Notes: generated from the sequence alone by a model not told the origin. A stretch of 64,000 nt of DNA from Salinibacterium sp. (GCA_019638845.1 JAHBSZ010000002.1:434001-498000), one strand, 5' to 3'; counted from the stretch's first letter, positions 26,607-34,927 are shown. Numbers and translations are program-made.

Positions 26607-27329
26607 ATGAGCAGGACTGTCCTCGTCACCGGTGGCGCGAGCGGGATCGGCAAGGGCATCGCCCGAGCGTTTGTCGCGAACGGCGACCGGGTGGTGATTG
26701 CTGACATTGACGGGGAATCCGGCGCTGCGGCATCCGTCGAGCTGGGGTGCGACGCGGTGCAGGTCGACATCGCCGACGCGCATTCAGTCGCGGACGCCGT
26801 CGAGCGAGTGGGATCCATCGATGTGCTCGTCAACAACGCGGGATTGATCGCGATCGGCGGGCTTCTCGTCGACCTCACTCCCGACGACTTCGACCGGGTG
26901 GTTCACGTCAACTTTCGCGGCACGTTCCTGATGACGCAGGCGGTTGCCCGGCAGATGATCGGCGGCGGAGTGGCCGGCGCCATCGTCAATGTGACGTCCA
27001 TTGGCGCTCGCCAGCCGACCCGAGCACTCGGCGCCTATGAGGCGACCAAGGCTGCGGTGGAAGCACTCACCCGATCAGCAGCGCTCGAGTTTGCGCAGCA
27101 CGGTATTCGAGTCAACGCCGTGGCGCCCGGGCCCGTGCTCACCGAGATGCTCCGAGGCGCGATGCCCGAGGGTTCTCCCGCGCGCACCGCGTGGCAGGCG
27201 CGAATTCCCCTCGGTCGGATGGCGGAGGTTGACGACGTCGCACCCGTCACGGTCTTCCTTGCTAGCCCGGGAGCGCAGCACATCACCGGGGCGAGCGTCC
27301 AGATTGATGGCGGGCAGTTGCTGACCTAG
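26607..27329 (+). CDS. Short-chain dehydrogenase/reductase (SDR)
   Basis: A 240-residue classical SDR with TGGASGIG, an acidic NAD-type strand end (IADIDGE), NNAGL, catalytic TSIGA, YEATK and APGPVLTEM. The ATG follows AAAGGA. Its promoter contains a perfect TATAAT overlapped by the regional palindrome. The 3' end overlaps that of the convergent amidohydrolase gene by 4 bp. It is the fourth SDR of the region and, like the others, has no identifiable substrate. Confidence 0.9.
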   Translation: MSRTVLVTGGASGIGKGIARAFVANGDRVVIADIDGESGAAASVELGCDAVQVDIADAHSVADAVERVGSIDVLVNNAGLIAIGGLLVDLTPDDFDRVVHVNFRGTFLMTQAVARQMIGGGVAGAIVNVTSIGARQPTRALGAYEATKAAVEALTRSAALEFAQHGIRVNAVAPGPVLTEMLRGAMPEGSPARTAWQARIPLGRMAEVDDVAPVTVFLASPGAQHITGASVQIDGGQLLT

Positions 27330-28690
27330 CTTCGTTCGAACACCACCCGCCCACCAGCGACGGTCACGTCCACGGTGACACCAGGTAGTTCCGCTGGCGT
27401 GACCTCAAGCGGGTTGCGGGCCAGCACGCACAGGTCGGCAACCTTGCCCACAGTGAGAGTGCCCTTCCAGCTCTCCGCGCGATCCTGCCAAGCCGGATTC
27501 ACCGTATACGTCTTGAGCAGAGTGAGCATGGTCTGGCGCGGGTCGCCAAGACTTCCCTCCCCGGCCCAGGCTGCTGCTGCCGCTATCCCGATTCGCCAAT
27601 CCGGAGTGAGCACCGGGGCGTCAGAACTCAAGCACAACGGGATTCCAGCAGCGAGAGCATCCGGAATCGGCCACGCGTTCAGTGCAACCTGGGGCCCGAG
27701 AGTGGCGGCGAGCATGGCTGAGGTGGCCGGAGCGATTCCGGCCTGGGTGTTGAGGCCGATTCCCAGCGCCGCCATTCGATCGAGTGTGGACCGGCCCACC
27801 AGATCACCATGAATGATGTAGTGGCGAAGGTCAGACCCATCGAGGGACTCGACGATCTCGACCACGGCATCGATCGACTTGTCGCCGGTCGCGTGCACGC
27901 CCACCTGATAGCCGAGTTCGTGCGCAAGGGTGATCATCGCCCGCATGTTCTCGGCACGATCGGACTCATCTATGCCCTCCACCAAGAGCGTGCCGTGCGT
28001 GCCGTCGAGGTAGTGCCCATGGATCCAGGCAGAACGCATGGGCGGGATGCCGTCGGCGAACACCTTGATGCCGCCAATGCGGAACCACTCTGAATCGGGG
28101 TCGTCATCGGCGAGATCGTGAATCCCGCGTTCGAAATCGTCAATGGTGCTGGGTCCATCGAGCTCGCCGAACAACATGAGCACGGTGACGCGTGCGCGCA
28201 GGAGCCCTTCCGCCGCGAGCGCGCGATACTGCTCAAGTACGTCGGAGCCGCACGCGCCCGTCGCCCCGTCGTCCTCCCCCGGGCCAAGTCCGGGTTCGGT
28301 ATAGCTCGTGATCCCGAGGGACGCCGCGATGTCTCCTGCCCGGAGAATCGCCGCACGGCGCTCGGCCGAGCTCTCCAGCGTCGTGGATTGCGCAAAACCC
28401 GAGCCGCCCGCGAGACCGTCCATGATCGTCGCCGGCCAGATGGCGCCCAGCCATGTCGCGTGCATGTGCGATTCGTTGATGCCGGGGATGACCGCCCGCC
28501 CGGCGAGATCGATGTGGCGGGAGGCATCCGTAACCAGTGCGATAGCCCCGTCGTCGTCCCCGACATAGACGATTCGACCACCACGAGTCGCGATCGCAGT
28601 GGCTTCCGAATTCCGCTCGTCGAGCGTGAGGACGAGACCGCCGGTGAGGATCAGGTCGGCGTTCAACTGGTTCGGTGGCATCGGTGGCAC
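27326..28690 (-). CDS. YtcJ-like metal-dependent amidohydrolase, second copy
   Basis: A 454-residue amidohydrolase, about 95 residues shorter than the one at 15.6 kb and only distantly similar. Metal and catalytic elements are present: PGINESHMH, the IKVFADGIPP lysine, VGVHATGDK, YIIHGDLV and LSSDAPVLTPDW. A Met three codons downstream is an alternative start. It diverges from the zinc dehydrogenase gene, with palindrome site 5 between them, and so belongs to the same putative regulon. It probably opens a ring or removes an acyl group by hydrolysis of a C-N bond (inference). Confidence 0.87.
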   Translation of the reverse strand: MPPMPPNQLNADLILTGGLVLTLDERNSEATAIATRGGRIVYVGDDDGAIALVTDASRHIDLAGRAVIPGINESHMHATWLGAIWPATIMDGLAGGSGFAQSTTLESSAERRAAILRAGDIAASLGITSYTEPGLGPGEDDGATGACGSDVLEQYRALAAEGLLRARVTVLMLFGELDGPSTIDDFERGIHDLADDDPDSEWFRIGGIKVFADGIPPMRSAWIHGHYLDGTHGTLLVEGIDESDRAENMRAMITLAHELGYQVGVHATGDKSIDAVVEIVESLDGSDLRHYIIHGDLVGRSTLDRMAALGIGLNTQAGIAPATSAMLAATLGPQVALNAWPIPDALAAGIPLCLSSDAPVLTPDWRIGIAAAAAWAGEGSLGDPRQTMLTLLKTYTVNPAWQDRAESWKGTLTVGKVADLCVLARNPLEVTPAELPGVTVDVTVAGGRVVFERS

Positions 28691-28720
28691 TCAGGGCCTT
28701 CTCTGGTAGATCGAATTTAT

Positions 28721-28736
28721 GTCAACGTATGTAGAA
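28721..28736. promoter_or_regulatory. Regional palindrome, site 5 (amidohydrolase/zinc dehydrogenase promoter)
   Basis: GTCAAC-GTAT-GTAGAA, nearly identical to site 4. The right half coincides with TAGAAT (28732-28737), a -10 candidate for the zinc dehydrogenase gene at 28783. Confidence 0.55.
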
Positions 28737-28782
28737 TATCCAAAAACTGCGCCACCGCCAGACCCAGACCCAAGGAGCCACG

Positions 28783-29889
28783 ATGATGTCGCCCACCAGC
28801 ACTCGAGCCGCCGTGCTTACTGAGCACGGAACTGAACTCACCCTCCAGACCCTTCCGCTACCCACCGCAGTCGAGGCGGGTGCCGCACTGGTTCGGCTCA
28901 CCTGCACGACGCTGTGCGGCACGGACATCGAGATCTGGAATGGCACGATGTCATTTCCTGGAATGGTGCCGATGGTGCTCGGTCACGAGATGGTCGGCGA
29001 AGTCGTCGCAGTCGGCGCCGGCACCGTCGACGCACTCGGTCGCGACATCGAGATCGGAGCCAGAATCGGCTGGTCAGAGCGAACCTGCGGCCACTGCTAC
29101 GGATGCACGATCCTGCGTGAACCCGTGGCCTGCAGCACGCGTGGCTACGGGTTCACGCAGCGCTCGGATGTTGCCCCCTTCGCGATTGGCGGCCTCTCCG
29201 AGTACTGCTACGTGACTCCGGGTGCCGCAAAACTGCTGCTCCCCGACGACATCAAGGACACCTGGGCGTCAATGGCGGGGTGCGCCGCAAAAACGGTTCT
29301 TCGTGCCTTCTCCCGAGTTGGTGGCATCCGGCCAGCGTCTCGGGTGGTTATCCAAGGTGCGGGCGCACTCGGCATCTTCGCCACCGCGGTAGCGCACATT
29401 TCCGGCGCAGCGCAGGTCATCACCGTCGGCGCACCGGACTCACGACTTGAGACCGCGCGTCGGTTCGGTGCGGATGCCACGGTGAACGTCACCCGCGGAT
29501 CGGAGGGCATCGTCGCCGATGTGATGACACTCACGGGTGGCCGCGGCGCCGACCACGTGTTTGACTTCGCCGGCGCATCAAGTGTGGGCGCAGAAGCCAT
29601 CGGTATGGCCGCCCAACGAGCCACGTTCGCTGTCGTCGGCAGCACCGGTTGGGGACTGAGCGAGATACCGCTCAGCGCCGTCATGGGCAAGGAGCTCACC
29701 ATCGCCGGCTCTCTCAACGGCGACATCTCGGACTACTTCCGGGCCATCGAGTTCTTCCAGGCGTTCGCCGACCGGATGCCCTGGGACGAGCTCTTTTCAG
29801 AACCGGTCGGCCTCTCCGGCGCCACCGAGTGCATCCGCAGGATGGCCGATCTCGGCCAGATCAAGGCCGTCATCGACCCCCGCCTCTGA
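28783..29889 (+). CDS. Zinc-dependent medium-chain dehydrogenase, second copy
   Basis: A 368-residue zinc-type medium-chain dehydrogenase. The catalytic zinc ligands are Cys45 (LCGTD) and His68-Glu69 (GHE), the structural ones Cys102, Cys105, Cys108 and Cys117. The nucleotide-binding loop is GAGALG. It is only distantly similar to the enzyme at 3.1 kb. The ATG follows an AAGGAG site. It is a single-gene unit: a GC-rich hairpin follows, then a long promoter region. It probably oxidises a secondary or primary alcohol of the pathway. Confidence 0.9.
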   Translation: MMSPTSTRAAVLTEHGTELTLQTLPLPTAVEAGAALVRLTCTTLCGTDIEIWNGTMSFPGMVPMVLGHEMVGEVVAVGAGTVDALGRDIEIGARIGWSERTCGHCYGCTILREPVACSTRGYGFTQRSDVAPFAIGGLSEYCYVTPGAAKLLLPDDIKDTWASMAGCAAKTVLRAFSRVGGIRPASRVVIQGAGALGIFATAVAHISGAAQVITVGAPDSRLETARRFGADATVNVTRGSEGIVADVMTLTGGRGADHVFDFAGASSVGAEAIGMAAQRATFAVVGSTGWGLSEIPLSAVMGKELTIAGSLNGDISDYFRAIEFFQAFADRMPWDELFSEPVGLSGATECIRRMADLGQIKAVIDPRL

Positions 29890-29963
29890 TGTCAGATCCG
29901 TCGGCGACGCTGGGCTGCGCGAACAGTACTGCGCTGCAGGCGTGATCGGCACATCGGGATCAA

Positions 29964-29989
29964 GCGGCCCAATACAAGTTCGGGGCCGC
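29964..29989 (+). terminator. Possible terminator after the second zinc dehydrogenase
   Basis: GCGGCCC and GGGCCGC form a 7-bp GC stem with a 12-base loop, 75 bp after the stop. No T-run follows, so this is a weak terminator call. Confidence 0.4.
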
Positions 29990-30062
29990 CCGGACCGATT
30001 GTGATGAGCAAGGAACTCGCTCACCAGGCACGGCCGGGACGACCCCTGGTCTTTCCACCAAC

Positions 30063-30083
30063 CTGTGGACCATTCTTCCACAG
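30063..30083. promoter_or_regulatory. Second inverted repeat in the aldehyde dehydrogenase promoter
   Basis: CTGTGGA and TCCACAG are perfect 7-bp arms with a 7-bp spacer, ending 3 bp before palindrome site 6. The arrangement suggests a second regulator acting next to the first. No other copy was noticed. Confidence 0.4.
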
Positions 30084-30086
30084 TGT

Positions 30087-30102
30087 GTCTACGCTTGTTG
30101 AC
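30087..30102. promoter_or_regulatory. Regional palindrome, site 6 (aldehyde dehydrogenase promoter)
   Basis: GTCTAC-GCTT-GTTGAC, the most symmetrical copy. It contains a perfect TTGACA at 30098-30103. A TATGAC at 30119-30124 would be a -10 at a short 15-bp spacing. Confidence 0.6.
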
Positions 30103-30264
30103 AATTCGTGCACACCAGTATGACATCCGCGAGCAAAAGCCCGGATGGGCATTCGTTCGCTGGAGTACAACGCGCGTGCCCGTGCAGACAACCGCAAGAC
30201 AATGCCCTGTCGAAGACTGGTCTGGCGGCGTGGCGAATGACCTCGCACGAGGGAGAACACACCA

Positions 30265-31710
30265 ATGAGCACACGCCTGTACATCGACGGCGAATGGGTC
30301 GAGGCCACCGGCGGAACGATCCCCACGATAAATCCAGCCACCGAAGAAGTTCTCGACGACGTGGCCTTGGCATCGTCTGCAGACGTGGATGCCGCGGTCG
30401 CCGCCGCGCGCGCCGCGCTCGAGAAATCCGACTGGACGACGATGTTGCCGTTGCAGCGTGCCGCTCTCCTGTTCAGGCTCGCGGATCTGATCGACGCCCA
30501 CTCAGAGGAACTTGCCGCGCTCGAGACCCGCGACCAGGGCCAGCCGATCGGCATCTCCCGGATCGTCAGCGTCACTGGCGCGGCCGAGCACTTCCGCTAC
30601 TACGCCGGATGGGTGACCAAGATCCAAGGCACCACAAACCCGATCTCCTTCCCCGACACGCTGCACTACACCCGGCGAGAACCGATTGGCGTGAATGCAC
30701 TCGTGCTGCCGTGGAACTTCCCGCTCATGATCCTCGCGTGGAAGCTCGCTCCGGCACTGGCAACCGGGAACACTGTGCTCGTCAAACCCTCCGAGGTCAC
30801 CCCCCTCACGAGCATCCGCCTTGTGCAGCTCATCGAAGAAGCCGGGTTCCCCAAGGGCGTCGTGAACCTCGTCACCGGGGACCACACGACCGGGTCGCTC
30901 CTGAGCTCGCACATGGGTATCGACCATCTGTCCTACACGGGTTCTACGAACGTCGGGAGAGTAATCACCCGGGCGAGCGCGGACTCGAACCTCAAGCGAC
31001 TCACGCTCGAGCTCGGTGGAAAGGCTCCGAGCATCATCGCTGGTGATGCCGATATCGATGCGGCGGTGGCAGGCAACATCGCTGGCAGCGTGCTCAACAG
31101 CGGTCAGGTCTGTGCCGCATACACCCGTTTCTACGTCGACAAGAAGCGCGAACAGGAGTTCGTGGACAAACTCGCCAGTGGTGTTGCCGGCCTCGCGGTC
31201 GGCTCCGGCCTCGACGAAAGCAACCACCTCGGCCCGCTGGTGTCAGGGAAGCACCGCGAGCACGTCGCCCGCCTGGTCGCTACAGGAACCGCAGAGGGGG
31301 CAGAAGTGGTTACCGGCGGCAAAGCGATCGACGGCACCGGCTACTTCTTCGAGCCCACGGTGTTCGGCGGAGTGACCGATGAGATGACCATCGCGCACGA
31401 TGAGATCTTTGGGCCGGTGCTCTCCGTTCTCGCCTATGACGATGCCGACGAACTCGACTCTCTCATCGCCCGCGCCAATGACACCGAGTACGGTCTTGCT
31501 GCCACGATCTGGACCCGCGACATCGCCACGTCCCAACGACTCGCGAACGGCATCAAAGCCGGAGCAGTATTCGTAAACATGCCGTCAATTCCCGACATGG
31601 CCGCACCCTGGGGCGGCTACAAGGCGTCCGGATGGGGCCGCGAGATGGGCCCGTGGGCGATCGACGCGTACACCGAGACCAAGTCGGTGTGGCTGCACTA
31701 CGGCTACTAG
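30265..31710 (+). CDS. NAD(P)-dependent aldehyde dehydrogenase
   Basis: A 481-residue aldehyde dehydrogenase with Asn151 (PWNF), Lys174 (VKPSE), Glu249 (LELGG) and nucleophile Cys283 (GQVCAAYTR). The pattern resembles the broad betaine-aldehyde/phenylacetaldehyde dehydrogenase branch more than the succinate-semialdehyde branch. It follows a GGGAGA ribosome site and is transcribed alone. With the enzyme at 0.5-2.0 kb, two aldehyde oxidations in the pathway are possible. The gene ends next to the convergent nicotinamidase gene, which marks the right edge of the catabolic region. Confidence 0.92.
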   Translation: MSTRLYIDGEWVEATGGTIPTINPATEEVLDDVALASSADVDAAVAAARAALEKSDWTTMLPLQRAALLFRLADLIDAHSEELAALETRDQGQPIGISRIVSVTGAAEHFRYYAGWVTKIQGTTNPISFPDTLHYTRREPIGVNALVLPWNFPLMILAWKLAPALATGNTVLVKPSEVTPLTSIRLVQLIEEAGFPKGVVNLVTGDHTTGSLLSSHMGIDHLSYTGSTNVGRVITRASADSNLKRLTLELGGKAPSIIAGDADIDAAVAGNIAGSVLNSGQVCAAYTRFYVDKKREQEFVDKLASGVAGLAVGSGLDESNHLGPLVSGKHREHVARLVATGTAEGAEVVTGGKAIDGTGYFFEPTVFGGVTDEMTIAHDEIFGPVLSVLAYDDADELDSLIARANDTEYGLAATIWTRDIATSQRLANGIKAGAVFVNMPSIPDMAAPWGGYKASGWGREMGPWAIDAYTETKSVWLHYGY

Positions 31711-32277
31711 CTAGACGATCCGAGCGCCCGCTGCGTCGAGCTTCACGAGCGCCGCGGCACTGGAGTCGGGCGCCACTCCGGCGACGAGGTCGGTGAGTAC
31801 GCGCACGGTTCGCCCCGAGTCGAGCGCATCGAGCGCGGAGGCGAGCACGCAGTAGTCGGTGGCGATACCCACGACGTCGACCTCCGTGATGCCCAGTCTG
31901 TCGAGAGCGGCGGGCACCGTCTCTCCGCCATCGGTCACGCCCTCGAATATCGAATAGGCGGGTTTGCCCTGCCCCTTCCGCACGTGAACATCGACGGTGT
32001 CGGGATCGATCGCGGGGTGGTACTCGGCGCCGAATGTTCCCGCAACGCAATGCACGGGCCACGAGTCCACGAAGTCCGGTTCGGCCGCAAAGTGCCCGCC
32101 GTTGTCGTTGTCGCCGTCGTGCCAGTCGCGCGAAGCAAACACGTAGTCGTAGCGGCGCGGATGCTCGGCCAGCAGTGTCGCAATGCGCGCAGCCACTGCG
32201 GCCCCGCCGTCAACGCCCAGTGCACCGCCCTCGGTGAAGTCGTTCTGCACATCGATGATGAAGAGCGCAGACGTCAC
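31711..32277 (-). CDS. pncA: Nicotinamidase / isochorismatase-family hydrolase
   Basis: A 188-residue isochorismatase-fold hydrolase with the PncA catalytic triad: Asp9 (IDVQNDF), Lys101 (RKGQ) and Cys143 (DYCV). Metal-ligand candidates Asp51 and His53 are in the RDWHD segment. PncA converts nicotinamide to nicotinate in NAD salvage. Another amidase of this fold that serves the neighbouring catabolic region is possible, but the family signature is strong. It is 16 bp downstream of the PBP4-like gene and probably co-transcribed with it. Confidence 0.85.
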   Translation of the reverse strand: MTSALFIIDVQNDFTEGGALGVDGGAAVAARIATLLAEHPRRYDYVFASRDWHDGDNDNGGHFAAEPDFVDSWPVHCVAGTFGAEYHPAIDPDTVDVHVRKGQGKPAYSIFEGVTDGGETVPAALDRLGITEVDVVGIATDYCVLASALDALDSGRTVRVLTDLVAGVAPDSSAAALVKLDAAGARIV

Positions 32278-32292
32278 GGGAGCCTCCGTTGC

Positions 32293-33759
32293 TCAGTTGT
32301 TCGACAGGTTGTCGCCGCAGGTGAAAGCGGCGGTGGCGAGCGTGTCGAGCGCTTCCTTGGTATCGCGTGTGATCGCGTCGCCCAGCCCGTAGAAGGCAAA
32401 CGCCAGCGGTGTGCCATCTGCAGCGTTGATAACGCCCGCGAGAGAACGTTCGTTTGAGATCCAACCAGGCTTGGCGACGATCTTGCCGACCGCGACCGCG
32501 TTCGCGCCCGAGAAGCGGTTGTAGAGATCGCCGCTCTGGCCCGCGACGGGGAGCCCTGCGTAGATGATGCCCAGATCAGCTTCGTTGGCGCGCACCTTCA
32601 CGAGTAGTTGCGCGACGAGTTGAGGCGACACTGAATTGTTCGGGCTCTCCCCCGAGGCATCCTTGGTGATGAGTCCGCTCGTATCGAGCCCGAGGTCTTT
32701 CAGGGTGAGAGGGATGACCTGAGCGAGGGAGGCGGACGAGCCGTCGAATCCGGCAGCCTTGGAAGCGACGCGAGCAAGCATCTCGGCCAGGGTGTTGTCA
32801 CCCACCGAGAGCATCTGGCCGAGGAGGGTACTGAGCGGTTGGGACTTCACTTCGGCGAGCACCGTCGATCCGACCGCTGTGCCCCGGGAGAACGTCACAC
32901 CGCTGAGGCCCGCGGCTGCCGCGAAGGCATCCCCGGCGCGCTGAATCGGATCCTCGCTTCGAGCACCCTCGGGGTCGGCCGGGTCGAGCCGGTCACCATC
33001 GACCATGAGCGCCGTCACGTACGAGAGATAGCCGTTCGACCGGTCGGACGTGGGCCACGAAGCATCCCAATTGTCGGTAGCGCTCCAAAGCGAGGAGTCG
33101 AGAACGATGTTCGTCACGGGCTTGCCCGGATGCTTAAGGGTGTACGCGGCCATCGCGGACGTTGCCAGGTCGGAGATCAGGGGCGCGCCTTCGTACACGC
33201 TGTTCGAGGTCGTTGCGAGGGTCGGATCACCACCACCGACGAGCACGATCGTGCCCTCGGAAGTACCATCGATAACCCGCGTAGACAGTTGAGCAGCCGA
33301 GCCCAAGATCTTGATCACTGTCGCGGCCGTCAGCAAGTGTTCGACATTCGCGGGAGTTGCCGGAGTCGCGCCACTGCGGTCAAACAGCACCTCTCCGGTG
33401 TTCGCATTCAGCACCGATCCGACGAGCGTGCCCAGCAGCGGCTGCGCTGCTGCTGAGGCAATCGAGCAGGTGCGCAAGTGAGTTCCTGCGGGAATGGCAC
33501 TCGGTTGTGGTCGCGGCGGCGCGGCACTCTCGGTGGGCACTGCGACCTCGACGACGCGATTCGACCCCGACGCAATTCCTGCGAACACTGCTCCCGTGCT
33601 CAAGAGCAGAAACACGACGGCGATTGTCGAAGCGAGCCATGCTGTGGGGTGCTTCGCGATAAGAGCCCGGATGCCCCCGCGCGCGGCAGGCTTCTGACTA
33701 CTCTCACGTGCCGCCCGACGGCTGAACACTTCGGTGGGCTGGTCGGGGGAATCCGTCAC
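32293..33759 (-). CDS. PBP4-family (peptidase S13) protein with degraded active site
   Basis: A 488-residue protein of the D-alanyl-D-alanine carboxypeptidase/endopeptidase (PBP4, DacB) family. A cytoplasmic N-terminus and one membrane anchor (about 41-62) precede the domain. Family landmarks are clear, for example LLTAATVIKILG, VGGGDPTL and FSRGTAV. Every catalytic motif is changed. The SxxK position reads Asn138-Val-Glu-His141, SxN reads Gly320-Asp-Asn322 and KTG reads Lys430-Pro-Gly432. The reading frame is intact, so it is probably a non-catalytic homologue, perhaps a peptidoglycan-binding or regulatory protein. GTG start at 33759. Confidence 0.85.
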   Translation of the reverse strand: MTDSPDQPTEVFSRRAARESSQKPAARGGIRALIAKHPTAWLASTIAVVFLLLSTGAVFAGIASGSNRVVEVAVPTESAAPPRPQPSAIPAGTHLRTCSIASAAAQPLLGTLVGSVLNANTGEVLFDRSGATPATPANVEHLLTAATVIKILGSAAQLSTRVIDGTSEGTIVLVGGGDPTLATTSNSVYEGAPLISDLATSAMAAYTLKHPGKPVTNIVLDSSLWSATDNWDASWPTSDRSNGYLSYVTALMVDGDRLDPADPEGARSEDPIQRAGDAFAAAAGLSGVTFSRGTAVGSTVLAEVKSQPLSTLLGQMLSVGDNTLAEMLARVASKAAGFDGSSASLAQVIPLTLKDLGLDTSGLITKDASGESPNNSVSPQLVAQLLVKVRANEADLGIIYAGLPVAGQSGDLYNRFSGANAVAVGKIVAKPGWISNERSLAGVINAADGTPLAFAFYGLGDAITRDTKEALDTLATAAFTCGDNLSNN

Positions 33760-33781
33760 CCAGTAATGATACCGGGCAGTC

Positions 33782-34639
33782 CTAGCAGCTCACCCAGCGA
33801 GCTGCCGAGCGGGTGAAGTCGTAGGGTTCGTCAATGCCACCGTGGGTCATCGCGAACGCAATGCACGCGCCGATCACGCTGTCTCCAGGGCGGTACAACG
33901 ATGCCCGGTGTGCGAGCGAGTACCACCACTTGCTGGCGACAGTGGCTCCGGTATTGCCGGAACCGCCGGCGAGATTCCCGTCACAGCCCGTACTCGGCAC
34001 CCCATCGGAGCGCGTCGAGCCCATGTGGCCCCACGCGTCGAGAGGATCCGGGCTCGGCGACTCCGCCATCCAGAACAGGCGAGCCTCCATGCAGGAGTCG
34101 TAGTAGAAGTTGCCGTATGGGATGGGTTCGAGGCAGTTCTCGACCCGGATCGCATTGAACGTGTAGGCGAACGACGCGAGGTCGTCCGAGGTCGTGCCGG
34201 GAACACCCTGCGCTGACGTCGCGCTCGGAGCTCCACCAAGGCTGCCGCCGGCGTCACCGGGGCACGAGAGCCCCTGCGCTGCAAGTTGTGCGCGGCGCCC
34301 ATCAGGATTGAACGAGCCATCCTCGTTCACCACCGGAACCGGCTTGGGAACGGGCTTCTGTGCGATGTGCTCCCAGTCATCCGTGAGGGCTAGCGCTTGT
34401 GCCGCGGCCTGTGCCGCCGCGTATTCGTCCGTGACGCGCACGGTGGATGCGAGCGCCACCCGAGGCGCTTCAGCCACCGGCGCGGCAACCGGGACGGACA
34501 TCGAGGCGAGAAGCGGCGTGGCTGAACCCGAATCAGCCACCGCCAGAGACGTGAGTCCTGGCCCACCGCCGCCTACGAAGGGAAGTACCACAACCAGCAC
34601 AGCGGTGAAGAGCGTCGCAAGAAATGCGATTCGCTTCAT
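33782..34639 (-). CDS. Secreted CAP-like (SCP/PR1-type) protein
   Basis: A 285-residue protein with an N-terminal signal or anchor (residues 4-22), an Ala/Pro/Val-rich linker and a C-terminal domain resembling the CAP fold. Supporting pieces are FNAIRVENCLEPIP at the first helix, MEARLFWMA for the second, AWGHMGS for the conserved His strand, and SKWWYSLAHRASLYRPG matching the W-x-x-S-x-x-H-R segment. Cysteines in the domain suggest disulfides, consistent with secretion. CAP proteins have varied roles and the two active-site His may be present (GHMG and AHRA). It stands alone, between the PBP4-like gene and tRNA-Thr. Confidence 0.7.
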   Translation of the reverse strand: MKRIAFLATLFTAVLVVVLPFVGGGGPGLTSLAVADSGSATPLLASMSVPVAAPVAEAPRVALASTVRVTDEYAAAQAAAQALALTDDWEHIAQKPVPKPVPVVNEDGSFNPDGRRAQLAAQGLSCPGDAGGSLGGAPSATSAQGVPGTTSDDLASFAYTFNAIRVENCLEPIPYGNFYYDSCMEARLFWMAESPSPDPLDAWGHMGSTRSDGVPSTGCDGNLAGGSGNTGATVASKWWYSLAHRASLYRPGDSVIGACIAFAMTHGGIDEPYDFTRSAARWVSC

Positions 34640-34854
34640 GATTACCCCCGTGCCGTGGAGCAGGTGCCCCGATAGTGTTTCCGGGACTAAACGTAGGTCT
34701 GTCCGGGGTACCCAGCAAGCGAATGGGGGACAAAAACAGCCAGTTCACCCGCACACTGGGGGCAGGATTTCGGTGTCGTGTCCGCACTTTGGAGGACAAA
34801 ACTGGCCCGGAGGCGAGGAAACACCGTGCGACCACACGGGGGACAAAAATTGTG
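34640..34854. other. Short gap between CAP-like gene and tRNA-Thr
   Basis: Contains the promoter of the CAP-like gene and the sequence downstream of the tRNA. A short motif, G-rich followed by GGACAAAA, occurs three times (near 34725, 34792 and 34838). I cannot assign it. Confidence 0.4.
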
Positions 34855-34927
34855 AGCCGCCTGTCAGAATCGAACTGACGACCTTCTCATTACGAGTGAG
34901 ATGCTCTACCGACTGAGCTAAGGCGGC
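34855..34927 (-). tRNA. tRNA-Thr (anticodon CGU)
   Basis: A 73-base cloverleaf. The acceptor stem GCCGCCT pairs with AGGCGGC, the D-arm reads AGCTCAGTCGGTAGAGC, the anticodon loop is CTCGTAA with anticodon CGT, and the T-arm contains GTTCGATTC. The discriminator is U and CCA is not encoded. It reads ACG codons. Confidence 0.95.

Larger units (their letters stand above)
29890..30264. other. Non-coding promoter region of the second aldehyde dehydrogenase
   Basis: About 375 bp without a gene. It contains the hairpin at 29964-29989, a perfect CTGTGGA-N7-TCCACAG inverted repeat at 30063-30083, and palindrome site 6 four bases later. The remaining 160 bp to the ATG form a long leader in which I see no riboswitch-like structure. 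Confidence 0.5.

Noticed and set aside
34725-34850. Three GGACAAAA motifs near tRNA-Thr, considered as an integration or attachment site
   Set aside because: The copies are short, irregularly spaced and outside the tRNA. No integrase or element end is nearby.
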